The notes beneath the pieces were generated by a model, which worked only from the letters and a program-made list of their open reading frames with translations, had not been told where the DNA came from and did no database searches. Shown here one piece after another: positions 32,333-47,463 of a DNA stretch of 64,000 nt. Numbering within the stretch: the stretch's first letter is position 1; the number at the start of each line of letters is the position of its first letter. A program made the position numbers and the translations under genes. The DNA comes from Diphasiastrum complanatum (Eukaryota; Streptophyta; Lycopodiopsida; Lycopodiales; Lycopodiaceae), in assembly GCA_029204225.1 (NCBI GenBank), contig CM055101.1, forward strand, positions 35,333,648 through 35,397,647. The letters run 5' to 3'.

Positions 32333-32702
32333 GGCTGGAAATCAGGTATGTATGCCTTTGTTGTAGGTGATGCAACTCATCCACAAAGCAAGGAGATTTG
32401 GGCCAAATTGGAGAGATTGGTGGGGTTGATGAAGGAGGCAGGGTACATGCTTGATCTAAACTTTGTGCTGCATGATGTGGAGGAGGATGAGGAGGAGGAG
32501 AAGGCTGTCTGAACAAAGTGAGAAGCTGATTATTGCTTATGGGCTCATTAACGCACCCACCGGATCAACAAGAATCTTCGGGTAAGCAGTGACTGCCACA
32601 ATGCCATCAAGATCATCTAAACAATTGTCAAATGTTAGATGATTGCAAGGGATGCAAACATATTCCACCACTTTAAGGATGGCTTCTGTTCCAGCAGGGA
32701 TC
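32333..32702 (+). pseudogene. Broken E+/DYW tail of the PPR gene
   Basis: Downstream of the stop, pieces of the usual tail appear in order across frames: SWIKAGNQV, YAFVVGDATHPQSKEIWAKL, KEAGYMLDLNFVLHDVEE, LSEQSEKLIIAYGLINAP, KNLRVSSDCHNAIKII, ARDANIFHHFKDGFCSSRDHL. In intact DYW cytidine deaminases these read HSEKL (catalytic HxE), CxDCH and a final DYW. Here His is Gln, the first Cys is Ser and the end is DHL, with at least three frameshifts and two further stops. RNA-editing activity is therefore unlikely from this locus. Confidence 0.82.
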
Positions 32703-33141
32703 ATTTGTGAGGATTTCTGAAAAACGCAGTGAAATTATTATAAGACTGATCAACTATTGTTGATTTTACGTGTTTAAGTAGGGTAATAATAAACAAATTG
32801 GTTTTAGGGCTCTAGTTTGGAAGCTACGACCCATGAATCTTTAATTTGTGCTCAGTGCCACACGTGCAATTTCTTTTTTGGCTCCCCCCCTCCCCCCCCG
32901 ACCTTGCAGGGAGGGAAATTTAGTAATCACACAAGACTTTGACGTCCTTGTGTTTTGTTTCTATTTGAGAAATGTTAATGGATACAATTTTTTATGACTC
33001 TTAGCATTTTTGGCTTATTTCACGTCTATAAGATGTATTTGTTAGCAATCTTGGCTTACTTCATGTCTATTAGACGTGCTTGTAAATCAAAGTCTAATTA
33101 AATTCCTGGGAGTAATACTTTTCTGAAATGAAGAAAAAGAG

Positions 33142-33161
33142 AGTGTGTGTGTGTGTGTGTG

Positions 33162-33220
<59 letters not shown>
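33142..33220. repeat. Compound microsatellite (GT)n(CT)n(CA)n
   Basis: Three dinucleotide blocks back to back, about 80 bp. Confidence 0.95.
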
Positions 33221-33223
<3 letters not shown>

Positions 33224-33332
33224 AAAGTATAGTTGGTTTTCGTTAGTTGCAATAGATTGTAAACTGACAACGTGGGTTTGTTGTTTCCTTAGTAACCAAT
33301 GTCTTTCTCTTGGTTATCTCACAGTTTATATT

Positions 33333-33605
33333 GTATCGGAGCTAGAAGAGAGGCTCCACACCTAAGTGAACAACACACCAGTTTTTTCAGAGACTAAAGA
33401 AAAGCCAGCCAATACTTTCTCACCAAGCCAAAGTTAGTTGCTACACACTGCTTATGTCATGAATCTCAAACTAGGCTGACGGACAAGCTAGATGGGAAAA
33501 ACTTTCATAATTAGAAGTTAATGATAAAGACCATGCTACAAAGGACATGTGGGAGGTCATGAGTGGAGAGGAGACTAGGCCTGAGCACATGAAAAGCCTC
33601 TTGCT
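33333..33605 (+). pseudogene. Copia PBS-like site and gag start remnant
   Basis: TTGTATCGGAGCTAGA near 33333 resembles an iMet primer site with one change. At 33480-33600 the plus strand reads KLDGKNFHN, a stop, then KLMIKTML, the normal Copia gag opening (KLxGxNFxxWKxxMxxxL). Only about 40 codons remain. Confidence 0.5.
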
Positions 33606-33920
33606 ATTAATCACGTTTTATATAAGAAAGATTGGACTACATTTTTTCATCAAATATTTTAAGCTGTTAAGTTAATAAACTTATTTTGGACATGGATAAC
33701 AACTGACATTCATCGTTGACACTTGTCTTCCTCACTGTGCTAACTCGTGCGGTTTTGTGTGGTGGGATGATGACAGGTACCAGCTGTATGTCTTAAAATC
33801 TGTTTCGCTCTACGATGTTTTTTTTTTGAAGTACTGTATGCTTTTAGCTATGTTTTACCTTGTTGTATTTTGAATAAAGGTTTCAGAAGGTTTGGTCTTG
33901 CTCTGGCAAAAGGAGCTATG

Positions 33921-33923
<3 letters not shown>

Positions 33924-34014
<91 letters not shown>
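33924..34014. repeat. Compound microsatellite (CT)n(CA)n
   Basis: About 48 bp of CT followed by about 44 bp of CA, immediately left of the LTR at 34018. Confidence 0.95.
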
Positions 34015-34017
<3 letters not shown>

Positions 34018-34018
<1 letters not shown>

Positions 34019-34467
34019 TTAAAATTCTGATAGAATCTAGTGCAGTAAGCATATCACATCAATCAATCACCATAGCCACTCCTCACAAGCTCTCAAGATG
34101 GCACAACAAAAGTTAAATGTATTACAAAGAAAATTGTACATATAGAAAACACATCAACTGCATGAAATGACAAGTGTCCTAAAATTGGCCTACCACCTGC
34201 CAAACTAAGGTCGCCCAACATGGCCAAACTCAAGACATGCCCCTGAGTATAGCAAGTACTGGAAGTAATACTGTACAAGCTAATTTCCTATGTGTGGGTA
34301 CTCGGCTAACCCATGTAGCTGACTATGGGACAAGTGCCCGACCGATATAATGATAGTGGGTCACGACCTGATCACTACTGAAAACAATAAATTGACTAAT
34401 TGTACATTTATTACAATATCACATTTGAAGCTTATAATAATGAATCAGATCAAAACTGATTTCTAAC
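34018..34467 (-). repeat. 3' LTR of the 11 kb element
   Basis: 450 bp, homologous to 44672-45106. Begins just after the (CA)n tract. Confidence 0.8.
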
Positions 34468-35042
34468 TCTCTCCCTTAAGCTCAAATGTGATAGGGTTAA
34501 AGAAATACAAACTGTAGCACCTTCTGGAGTATCCAAAAGATGTTGTGCATGTTCAAGCACACCAACAAATCCACCAGATTTGACACACACTCAAGCACAC
34601 CAACAAACCACCAGATTTGACCCACAAAGTATCATGCAAACACAATGCTCATACAAAGAGTCTATCACAGTCTCGACCAACTGACTTGTCCCCAATCTGA
34701 CTTGAACACAAGTGGATCACATGAGCGACATGGCTCAAACTGAGGAAATCCCATTGCCACTATGAGACTTACATCCTCCATCTAGCTAGGTCGACATCCT
34801 ATCAGGCACTTACAAGCACAGACCTGTAAAGTTGACATAAATGAGTGATTGAGGCTCAACTTGAGGAAATCTTACTACTACCATAAGATTATACCCTCAC
34901 CAGATAGACAACTAGTAGACATAATAACAAGTCAACGAGCATAAAATGACTACTTTGTTTCATACGTAGCAAATGCATAAACAAATACAACTCTAATTCA
35001 GATCTAGACTCCCGAGACAAGGTAACATGCAAGCACACATTC

Positions 35043-35650
35043 ATGCAAACCAACACTGATTCTGGTCATAGGGTCGAATTTGATACAGAGGGTTGCACTA
35101 TTCTTGACAAGTCTAGGAAAGTCCTAGCTTATGGTAGAAGATGTGGCTACTTTTACAAATTAGGTCACTGTTATTCTACAAGTAGTCAAGCTCTTATTTC
35201 TACTTCTGAATCAAATCATTTGTTGTGGCATTTCAGACTAGGCCAATTAAACTTTAAGAGTATCCAGCAAATGTCAAGTCAGAACATAGTGCAAGATCTT
35301 CCTTCTATTTACTTCAGATTCATTTACTTCAGATTCTGTTCATATTTCTAGAGATTTGCTAGATCTTGTACACAGTGATCTTTGTGGCCCAATGCAGACT
35401 TCTTTCACAGGGGGAGCATTTAATTTTTTGACTTTTATTGATGATTTTTCAAGGAGAACTGCTACTTACTTTTTTGAAGAATAAATCCGATACTTTCAGA
35501 TTTTTCAAGCAGTTCAAGGCATCTGCAGAAAATCAGACCCATAGAACAATCAAAGCTATACGTTCTAATGGAGGACAAGAATACATCTCCACCGAGCTCA
35601 AAGAATTATGCAAGGCCTATGGAATACATCAACAATTCACCACTAGTGTT
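35043..35650 (+). pseudogene. Copia pre-integrase/integrase fragment
   Basis: The plus strand shows LLWHFRLGQLNFKSIQQMS, the VHSDLCGPMQT region, FLTFIDDFSRR, then KAIRSNGGQEYISTELKELC and GIHQQFTTS in changing frames. The D residues of the triad are visible. It stops before the NGVVERKN motif at about 35650, where unrelated DNA beginning TGTTACGG starts. Confidence 0.75.
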
Positions 35651-36009
35651 ACGGCCATATTCAGTTAAGGACCTGGAATAGTCCTAATATGGTAGACCGG
35701 CCCTCCAGTGTTCGAGATTATTGGTCACGCCTAGATTTTATTCCAAGTCAAGGCCTGTTGGTAACTAATGACCTTGAGAGGACCCAGACACTCTAATTGA
35801 GACATTTGGAGTAGTGCATGTACGTGTGACTGATATAGGCAGGAGGTATGCATGTAGAGCTGTAACCTATTTATAGTTGACCTGCATGGGGATTGCATGT
35901 GCTCATGCATAAGATCCTACTCTCTATATATTGAGGTAGTGATTATTCCGTCGACGACTTGGTCTAGGTTGTCTGATGAGCTCTTCTCACATGTGGCGAT
36001 TGTATTAAT

Positions 36010-38100
<2,091 letters not shown>

Positions 38101-38345
38101 TCACGACACGATTGGTTTTGGTGCATATGATTTCTCAACAATACTTTGAAGCATTGGTAAAGAAAATGCCTCATTGTGTTTCAACCTTCTAGAAAAGCAG
38201 CTATACATATGATCAATTTGATCATGGGTGCGGCCCACCAACAATGTTCCTATCTTTATTTTCTTAAAAATCTTTTTGTCCACAAGCATTGACAAATATG
38301 CCATGATTCTTATTTTCTCTCACGATATTGTCAAACTGCAAACAA
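38101..38345 (-). pseudogene. DUF7869-like (transposase-like) fragment
   Basis: The minus strand reads FDNIVRENKN, then YLSMLVDKKIFKKIKIGTLL, VGRTHDQIDHMYSCFSRRL and SYAPKPIV. This is the characteristic GHTHDQIDQMFS-FSRRL block of DUF7869-type proteins, common in mosses, ferns and other eukaryotes and suspected to be transposase-related. Here H in GHTH is R. No larger frame surrounds it. Confidence 0.6.
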
Positions 38346-38749
38346 AGAGTTTCAAGAAGATACTCACCAAATTTGGATATTATTTTATGTACAATGGTGA
38401 TTGTTAAATTTCAATCACGTAAATCATTAGGATAGTTCAAAATTGTCGTGAACTCCAAAGTGCCAATGAATACAAGCGCACTAACCAAATGAATCTGAAT
38501 AAAATCGGTCTCGTTTAAAAAATCATGAGGAATTATGAGTAACTTAAATATGAAATATTTTTTGCTTTGAAGAAGTCCCTATACATTTCAGTTTTGTAAT
38601 ATTGTCAAGAAGGAAAAGACATAAATAACCTGGCAATCTTTCTCCATGCATGGTCATGAAATGCTTTAACCAAAGAGTTGCATTTAAAACATTTGAAGAT
38701 AGAGCAAGAAAACCCTCTACTGTCAGATCTTTTTGCAATCTTACATGCA

Positions 38750-39460
38750 TTCTCTGAAGTCTAGAACTTCTAATTGCACAAATGACCTTGTAAAGCCTTA
38801 TAAAAACAACTTTTATTGTATAACAATTTCTTTCTAGCCTACTAGTTGCCCATAAATAATAATTTTATTCATCCTTGCTTCTGTAAAAATATTTGATCAC
38901 AAATTTTTAAATTTTTTGATGTTAAGTTTTGATAAGCAAGAGGATGAGCAAGAAATTATGTTTTGTACCTTACAAATTTCAGGCCTCGTAAGTAACAATT
39001 GCTTTTGATAGTCAATCAAAAGTGGTTTTGCCTGAAAGTCCTTCAAATATTTTTGTTTTTTGATTTATATATTGACTTTGTGACATCTATAATTGTTGGC
39101 ATTGATTAAGAATCACATATTTTATGTGAAGATTCAGGAGCTTCATGTCTTTGAATTTCGTTGTCAACATTTTGATCATCATCTATTTTTGCATATTGAA
39201 TATCACTAAAAGTGATTGAAACTTTTTGAATTATAGATTTTTTTTTTTGACCGACGAGGATCAAATTGAGATCTATGTTTTTTTTTTTAATTTAAAAAAA
39301 AAATCTCACTCGTTGAAAATCCTTAGATTTGAAAATATCCGTGGATTTACTATAATTAGTCACAAGGTGCGTTTGTTCTTCTGAATTCATACCAGTTTCA
39401 TGTTTGAATTTAGGTAAACAACATTTTGTCTCTGTTGCTCAAATATCTGATAAAAAGGAA
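38750..39460. other. Stretch without recognisable genes
   Basis: AT-rich, with poly-T and poly-A runs around 39240 and 39280-39300. Nothing coding identified. Confidence 0.4.
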
Positions 39461-39462
39461 GA

Positions 39463-39628
39463 AGAATTAATTGACTTTACACATTGCATTATAAGAGTCA
39501 TCGCTTTATAAGTTTTTTCGGTCGGAGGATTGATCTCACAAGAAAGAATTAATTGGCCTAACACATTGCATTACAAGAATCATCAAATTATAAGTTTTTC
39601 GGTCGGGGGATTGGTCTCACAAGAAAGT
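39463..39628. repeat. Tandem duplication, about 80-bp unit
   Basis: Two units share AGAATTAATTG...ACATTGCATTA...TATAAGTTTTT...CGGTCGG...GGATTG.TCTCACAAGAAAG. Confidence 0.7.
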
Positions 39629-39899
39629 CCTAAAAGGGCAAGGGCCCACAATACTCTTACGGATGGGACCAAGGAAAACTGCTTCCGACCCTAGGGTCCG
39701 CTCAATCACTCCGTGCTCTTCTTGCCAATGGAAGTTTTTCAGACTTCCAGAAGTATGGTCGGAGAAGGCTATGTTCTATTCTTGTCAACGTGGTTCAGAC
39801 AATGCCGTTTCTATCATCCTTGATTGTATGCGACCAGTTGTTTCTCTAGAATCAATGATAGACTGGCCTCATTATGTCTAGAGACATGGTCACAATAAC

Positions 39900-41040
39900 T
39901 CTAGAGTACTGTAGAAGATAGAGCTATCGAAGATTGCTTGCGACTGTTCCAGGAAATAGGACCGCTGTTGAGGAAGAGTATAAATCCAGAAGTGGATTTA
40001 CGAGTGTCTACACCTTCTGTCCAACTTGCATATGTTTAACCACTGAGTAAATTGAGTTTGTCGTTATCGACTGCTCCATAACAAATGCAAAAGTCCATAG
40101 TAGCTCGAAGATATCTCATGACTCTAATAAGAGCCTTCCAATGTGCTATACCAAGGTTAGTTATAAATTGACTTAGGAAGCTGACTGCAAAAGCTATGTT
40201 GATACGGATCATTGCATACATAAGAGATCATATTATCGAATGATAAGGATACTCACGCATCTGCTCCTTCTCTTCAATTGTTCGAGGACACTGTTCCTTT
40301 GACAATTTGAGACCTGGTTCCATTGGTGAGAGAGCTAACTTGCAATTAACCAGATTATATCTGAATAACATGTTGTACATGTACCTCTGTTGAGTAATGT
40401 AGATCAACTTTCGATTTTTGTCTTTCTGGATTTGAATACCAAGGCAGAAATGTTCGCCCAGATTGGTCATGTCGAATTCAGAAGATAGCATTGTCTTGGC
40501 TTCTTTTATCAGATCGATACAGTTTCCAAAGAGCAATGTGTCATCCACGTATAAAGTGATAATGATAAAAGACTGCTACACTATCTTGAAGTAAACATTC
40601 GAATCTGAAGAGCTTGGCGTGTAGCCGTGATCAATAAGGAAAGTATTGATCCTCTGAAACCATGCTCGAGCAGATTGCTTCAAGCCATAAAGTGCTCTAT
40701 GGAGTTTACACACATGATTGTGTTTACTTTCGATAATATAACCTTCGAGTTGTACCATGTAAATGTCTTCTTCGATAACTCCATTGAGATATGTTGTCTG
40801 TACATCCATTTTATGTATTTTCAAATCTGCAGCAGCAACAAACGATAATAAAAGTCGAATAGAAGAATGCTTGACTACTGGACTAAAGGTCTCAATGTAA
40901 TCGACGTTGTATACTTGAGAAAATCCTCTAGTGACAAGTCAGGCTTTTCTTCTGTCGATGCTTCCGTATGCTTTGTACTTGACTTTGAAAATCCATTTGC
41001 AATCAACTACATTTTTGCTAGCAGGTAATTCGACAATTGT
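39900..41040 (-). pseudogene. Copia reverse transcriptase
   Basis: The minus strand gives VVDCKWIFKVKYKAYGSID, LVTRGFSQVYNVDYIETF, KMDVQTTYLNGVIEEDIYM, CKLHRALYGLKQSARAWF, (V)DDTLLFGN from the YVDD box, then LGIQIQKDK and FLSQFIT. RT is nearly complete with a few frame breaks and one stop. Same family as the 21.7-25.1 kb element. Ends at a sharp junction near 41045, next to a short direct repeat CGACAATTGTC. Confidence 0.85.
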
Positions 41041-41045
41041 CCGAC

Positions 41046-44000
41046 AATTGTCCATGTTTGGTTCATGACGCCAACCTGGAGACCACTATGCATATAACCA
41101 TGCAGCTCACCTGATCACTCGCCAAAGTATCAACTGTCACTCCCTAAGCAACCATCTCCATCCATGTTGGCTCACAATCATGGGCACGCTGGATCCACAT
41201 CACCCCGTAATGCACTCCATGCCCTCTGGATATGTACCACACCGGGTACACTCCATGCCACCTACCTCCAAGTAGGCTTGACCCATCCCTAGGTCACCAC
41301 ATGATGCACCAGCTGGAGAACATCGTCCATACATCAAATGACATATCATACCTGAGCAACTGTAGCATCTCCTTGAGTGCCACCCCAATGGACTCGTTAT
41401 CCACATATTATGCTCACCTAATGTCTCCGATCCTGGTCACCATCCTGCTAGACAAGCCAAACTCCAAAGCATCACTTGCTCCACTTGGCTCCTAGCATCT
41501 GCTCGCTCTCCTTGGCTATGTGCCACCCGACACCATGCCAACACAAGCATATCCTTGAGTCACCACTCATGGGATCCCGAGACCACTGTCTCCTCGATCG
41601 TACTGAGGTATATGGCATGAGTGACTTCCTCTAGGCTTATCCTTGATCTCACCACCTGAGAATTTGCACCATGGAAATTCCAACACCTATGCCAAGCCTA
41701 GACTCCTGCAAATACAGCCAACTGCATGAAAGCTATAGGTAGCTTATCCACGCCCGTGATGGTAGATGTATCCCCATCGATACCAATGCCAATGACTGGC
41801 TCCTTGCTGTAATGCCAACATGTACTCCCAAGTGAGCACACCATGAAGTCCTCATCATCAGTGTCCCTTGTAGTAGATCGCTAGCAAAACACTCACCATA
41901 GTGTTTGCCCTCCGATCACACCCCGTGCGATCTCCATCAGCTCTCCAACCTAGAGCTGGCTCTCAAAGCTTGACGCTTTGCCCATTTGCATTTGCAGTGT
42001 CTTGATTCCATTATGAATCCCACCTGTAAGTCCTGTCCATGCCAATGACTCAAGTCCAATATGAAATAGCTGCTCCCTGATGATCATCCCATGTCATCCT
42101 GTAGTGCTATCCCTACCAGGTATCCCAATGCCATCCCTAATCACAAAGATCTAAGCATCTACCCTATAGTGCCCACATGTATTCCCCCAAGCTAGCTCCA
42201 AGCTGCTCCTATGAATGGTTCCAAACCACTCCCTGAGAATACACTGAGATGTGAACTCCAAAGCCACCATCAAGTCCCTCACATGATTATGCATGCCAAT
42301 ATCCCTCCAAGTGAACCTACGAGATCTTCCATGGCCCAAACCAAACGATCTGCACCCTATTATCACTTGAATCTGCATCCCTGATGCAATACTGATATGA
42401 AAAATTCATTTGACTTACCCATAATAGGCAGTTGAAGTGTATCTCCTCGATGACAAACCTAATACACTGCTCCACAACTAAAATGGCTTGATCGAAAAAG
42501 ACTTACCAGCTGCAAACCGCAACATCATCACACTCACCACTCACCAAGAGCATCCAAAGTGTGATTGTCAACCCGTTCTTCATCCTCTACGTGTCCCACA
42601 CACAACTCGTCCGTCCGCTATCTTTCCCAATGGCTTCCAATTGGCACCACCTCGCACTTCCATCACCTGTGACCGCCAATATGTGTGTACCTCCAAGCTA
42701 GCCCATATTTCCCTCCAAACAAAAAATTTTCAAGCTACAGATGCGTGTGTCAATGCAGCTATCACCTGACTCGACAATACCATCGTCGATCATGCCTGTG
42801 AGAGCATTCCCCCAAAATGCCACCTGATGTTGGTCGGTTCTAACTCCAAAAGTTGAACCTGATCACGAGAATTTTTCACCCGTAACCGGCATACCATGCC
42901 TACCTCTCACCTGTGATTGCTTGCCCTCTCAAAATTGTCGCCAATGATGAGTAGTCGCGCCGGCAAACTGCACTTTCGTCGTCAAAACTAGCTTTCTCCA
43001 CACAATTCCGCTACCATTCGCCCCCATACTGCATTTACCATTTCCAAACACCTATTACCCTGTTAGAAGTAAGCAATAATGATTTTGAAGCAATAATGCC
43101 TCAATGTACTGCCCTGTAGTAGGTTTCACCAGCCAAAAATTGCCCCGAATTTGGCCCTACGGTACCCAAATGGTGAATGTATCCCATCACTAGGTCACCC
43201 GCACTCCGCTCGATGGAATGGTGACAAATACCCCCCAAAATGTCTTTCTTTCCTCTGTGACGTCGCTCTGTCCGCTAGCTCTGAGCAGCTAGTTTCAGGG
43301 GTCATTTTGGCCCAAGGATGGCCAAAAAAGGTGCCTTCTAGCCTTAGTTAGGCCCAAAACCATTTTGCTTGCAAAAATGAACTGAATCTTCATTTTGAAG
43401 ATTTTTTATGAAGAAATGCCCAGTTTAAACTTCAAGTCCCTTCTGCCATATCAAATGAAAGATTTTTTGAATGCAAATTCTCCAAAATGGCCCTTCGAGC
43501 CCCTTCTCTCTCCATCCACCGGTTCCCTTATATCCTATGGTCCACGTTGCTTTCCCATCGTGAGTTCTGGACCGTCGATGCATCTCACACATCATCCAAA
43601 GGTTCAAACCACATCTGGGCATTGAACCGCGCTCGTATGATTGCTGTGGCCTTCCATACGCTACAGGCTCCCTTGCACTAGCTGCGCGACTAATCTGTGA
43701 GCCTCTCTTTCATCTCTTTGCGCCTCCATTCCAACTATGGCAACCACTATAGAAATTGATTCATCTACTTCCCTGGCTCGCGGCCGCCTATGGTCTCCTA
43801 CAAATTTCTTTGAGCTGCTAGGGCGCCCCTCTATACCATTTTCCAGCAACCAAAAGTGTTGCCTATGGTGAAAGATCCAGTCTTTTTCCTCTCCAAACCC
43901 TAGCCTTCATAAACCATCCATGGCTTCAAGGCAAACTGCTCCTTTCGTAGATTATGGCTGACTGTGGCTTCCTAGCCACACCTTGGCAGCACTAGGGCGC

Positions 44001-44658
44001 CCTACTGCATGTTTTACAACATCAGAAAAGGCTTCCTACAGAGAAAGATCTATGCTTTTTACTATGTAAACCCCGGTTTCCAAACCACAACTCTGAGAGA
44101 GGATTTCTTGGGCTATACAACATTTCTTTGTGGTTTCACTTGCAGCCTCCTACACCACTGAGGTCGCCCTACTCCAGTGTTCTTCAATGCAATTTACAGC
44201 ATGTTAATTGGTGCGGTATTGCTCCAGAACAAGCTGATTTTCTGAGAAATCCACCAACACCCCACAAAACCGGAAATTTCCAAAATTTTCTTAGTTTTCC
44301 ACCCAATCTTACCTTGTAAAATGCCCTGGCTCTCCGTCACTGCTCTTTGCATACCCATGCAAGACCCGTTGTCCCAAACAGCTGTCCACACAGTGAATAA
44401 CTAAGCCATCACCGATGATTTTCCCAAAACCACCGAAACTGCAAGTTTCTCAGTGAATCCTCCCCGGAATTCACCTACGACGATCGTTCTGATCTTCCCT
44501 GAAGCTCCGATCAAAGGAACTTTGCTGTCTCCTGCCATCTGGACTGCCGATACCCTGTATGGAGTCCTCTCTCCTGAGATGCTTTGAGTGCTATTTCTCT
44601 TGGTGAAAGATGCTATCTCATAGCTCCACTAGATCATGCATGCCTACAATACCCTGCC
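41046..44658 (-). other. Long C-rich (plus) leader-like region of the 11 kb element
   Basis: 3.6 kb with no convincing protein. Short frames exist but lack motifs. Next to the PBS it carries GGGCGCCC at 43821-43828 and 43995-44002 and a related GTCGCCCTACT at 44164-44173, like the leader at 7736-8056. Base composition is distinctly pyrimidine-rich on the plus strand. Confidence 0.5.
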
Positions 44659-44671
44659 GCTCTGATACCAA

Positions 44672-45106
44672 GTTGAAATTCCGATAGAATCTAGTGCAGT
44701 ATGCAGATCACATCACACAATCACCATAGCCACTCCTCACAAGCTCTCAAAGATGGCACAACAAAAGTTATTAGATTCACAAACTGAAAAGGCAGGTAGG
44801 TGTCCTAAAACTGGCCTACCACCTGTCAAACTAAGGCCCAATATGGCCAAATTCGACCGACAAACTCAGGACATGCCCCTGAGTATAGCAAGTATTGTAT
44901 ATGACTATGTATAGGCTAATTTTTCCTACGTGTGGCTACCGGGCTAACCCAAGTAGCCGTCTATGGGATCAGTGCCCGACTGATATGACGATAGTGGGTC
45001 ACGTCCCGAACACAACCATATATAGTAAACCAAATTAACTGTACACTAATTACAATATCACATTTAGAGCTTATACTAATGAATCAGATCAAAACTGATT
45101 TCTAAC
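44672..45106 (-). repeat. 5' LTR of the 11 kb element
   Basis: 435 bp. Followed on the minus strand by the iMet primer site at 44659-44671. Confidence 0.8.
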
Positions 45107-45164
45107 TGTAGCTGCATTGTCCAGTCCACACACAGACTCAATGTGCTATAAGTGAAAAATCTTA

Positions 45165-45965
45165 GTGGCACCTGGGTATGAAACAAGTGAGGAAGAAGTC
45201 AATTTGACAAAAGTTCCAAAGTACGTAGATGCACCCACGTGCAAACTGACAAAAAAATCACAGAGCACAGAGCTGGTAGAATCTATCAAGCCAATGGTAG
45301 CTGAGGATGTCAAGGAATTGGCAATCGATGAAGTCCAGAGGATTTTACTAAGTCTCTTGGCACAATCATTGCAAAGATTTCTTGTTGATGAATTACAAAG
45401 GGAGCATGTGTCAACATAGAAACTTGAAGGCAACTCAACACAAAGTTTGAGGAAAAGTGCGACCACACAGCCTTCAATTGGGAAGTGCAATACCAAGGGG
45501 GAGACTAAGGTTGATGATTGCCCTTCAATGAGCAAGATTCAACCAAAGTCTAATTGTTCCACAAAACAACAAACCACCAACACAGTGCCAAATCCAGGAA
45601 TATCCATTCTTAAAAGGTGAAATTCAGAGAATTCAAGCCCAAAAAGGTCATTTGCACAGCAAGAACCAGCGTCTACAATGTCTACGCCTTGTCCTTAGTT
45701 AGTAAGATTGATTGCCGAAGAAAGTCTTCAGGTTAAAACATACCACGAATACCTAGATAGACTAAGCAGTCAAGCGAGCACGTCCTATCCACATTACGAA
45801 TTGAGAGAGACCACGACAATACCACTAGGAGAAGTAGCATCAATCTATCATGATCAAAATCAACCAGCCTTATCATGGGATCCTCTGATGGATGGTGTCG
45901 ACTACCCATTTGTCGATAAACAAGGTTATCAAGAATGGCCACCAGACTCATATGGTTATTACTGA
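45165..45965 (+). pseudogene. Intronless pseudogene of an unknown protein
   Basis: One frame stays readable for about 267 codons, broken only by TAG (45417), TGA (45618) and TAG (45696). It is hydrophilic, with acidic/Lys-rich starts (ETSEEEVNLTK), a Leu-rich helix (VQRILLSLLAQSLQRFL), NPGISILKR and a Tyr/Pro/Trp-rich end (WPPDSYGYY). An AATAAA-type signal (AAATAAAG, near 46001) and an A-rich run follow. Lack of introns plus 3' A-rich tail suggests a processed copy of a spliced mRNA. I do not recognise the parent gene. Confidence 0.55.
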
Positions 45966-46064
45966 AAATTTGGCAAGTTTATGTTCTTGCATATCATCAT
46001 CAAATAAAGCCTTGGGTTTTATGTAAGCAAACTCATATCTATGCTTTTCTTGGAGCGCAAAAAA

Positions 46065-46069
<5 letters not shown>

Positions 46070-46101
<32 letters not shown>
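46070..46101. repeat. (TA)n microsatellite
   Basis: About 32 bp of alternating TA after an A-rich run. Confidence 0.95.
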
Positions 46102-46105
<4 letters not shown>

Positions 46106-46612
46106 ATGCGCTCTACAAACTTTGACAATGCCCAGTGACTCGTCATCATCCCGAGGACCAGTCAAAGGCAGTGCCATGGGACTGAGCATGTTGTCCGATT
46201 CTGGGAACGACATAGAATATTCCAAAATATGACAAGAGGCCTCTGCAATAAGCCCAAACACTACATAACTAAAGTAGAGAGTCAGAAGTATTAGAAACAG
46301 GCGACTAGTTGGCATCCTGCGCATGTGAGTCCAACATTGGGCCTTAGGCTAATAAGTGCCATGGAGCACAATTATTAGATAAAGTATTTTAATCTTAGCT
46401 TTTGTAGAGTTCCTAAGTTAGGAAACACAACTTGTTCTCATGAAACACAAAGTGATCTTGACGGTCAAGATCGTGATCCTAATGGAACTTTAGTAGCCAA
46501 TTAGAGTGAAGGGGGCTCACCTCTCAAATCTATAAGAGGGAGCCATTTCCTCTGTATTGGATCATCTTCTACTTCTACTCTTCCTAATAAAACTCTATCC
46601 ATTTCATCTTGG

Positions 46613-47260
<648 letters not shown>

Positions 47261-47271
47261 TTGTTTGCTTA

Positions 47272-47463
47272 CTACTCTGAGAAGAAAATCACTATACCTT
47301 CAAGTTTCAACAAAGAGTTATTCAACAACTTGAGGATAATTTCCCCCCTTGATTCCACAAGTAATCCCAAGTAGATTGGTATATTTGAATTCATTATATT
47401 TATTGTAGCTCCAACATCAAAAGTTACTTCAAATATAGCAATTCTGTATATCAATTTCATCAA
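47272..47463 (-). pseudogene. Gypsy-type retropepsin fragment
   Basis: The minus strand reads FDVGATINIMNSNIPIYLGL and ILKLLNNSLLKLEGI, matching the retropepsin-like domain of Gypsy polyproteins (DxGASxNIMP...LGL...). The catalytic D-x-G-A is visible. Only about 60 residues survive. Confidence 0.5.

Noticed and set aside
33855-34116. Open frames on both strands through the CT/CA tract (and likewise at 37523-37832, 46557-46751 and 49735-49996)
   Set aside because: They are open only because dinucleotide repeats lack stop codons; low-complexity Ser-Leu, His-Thr or Cys-Val text with no motif.
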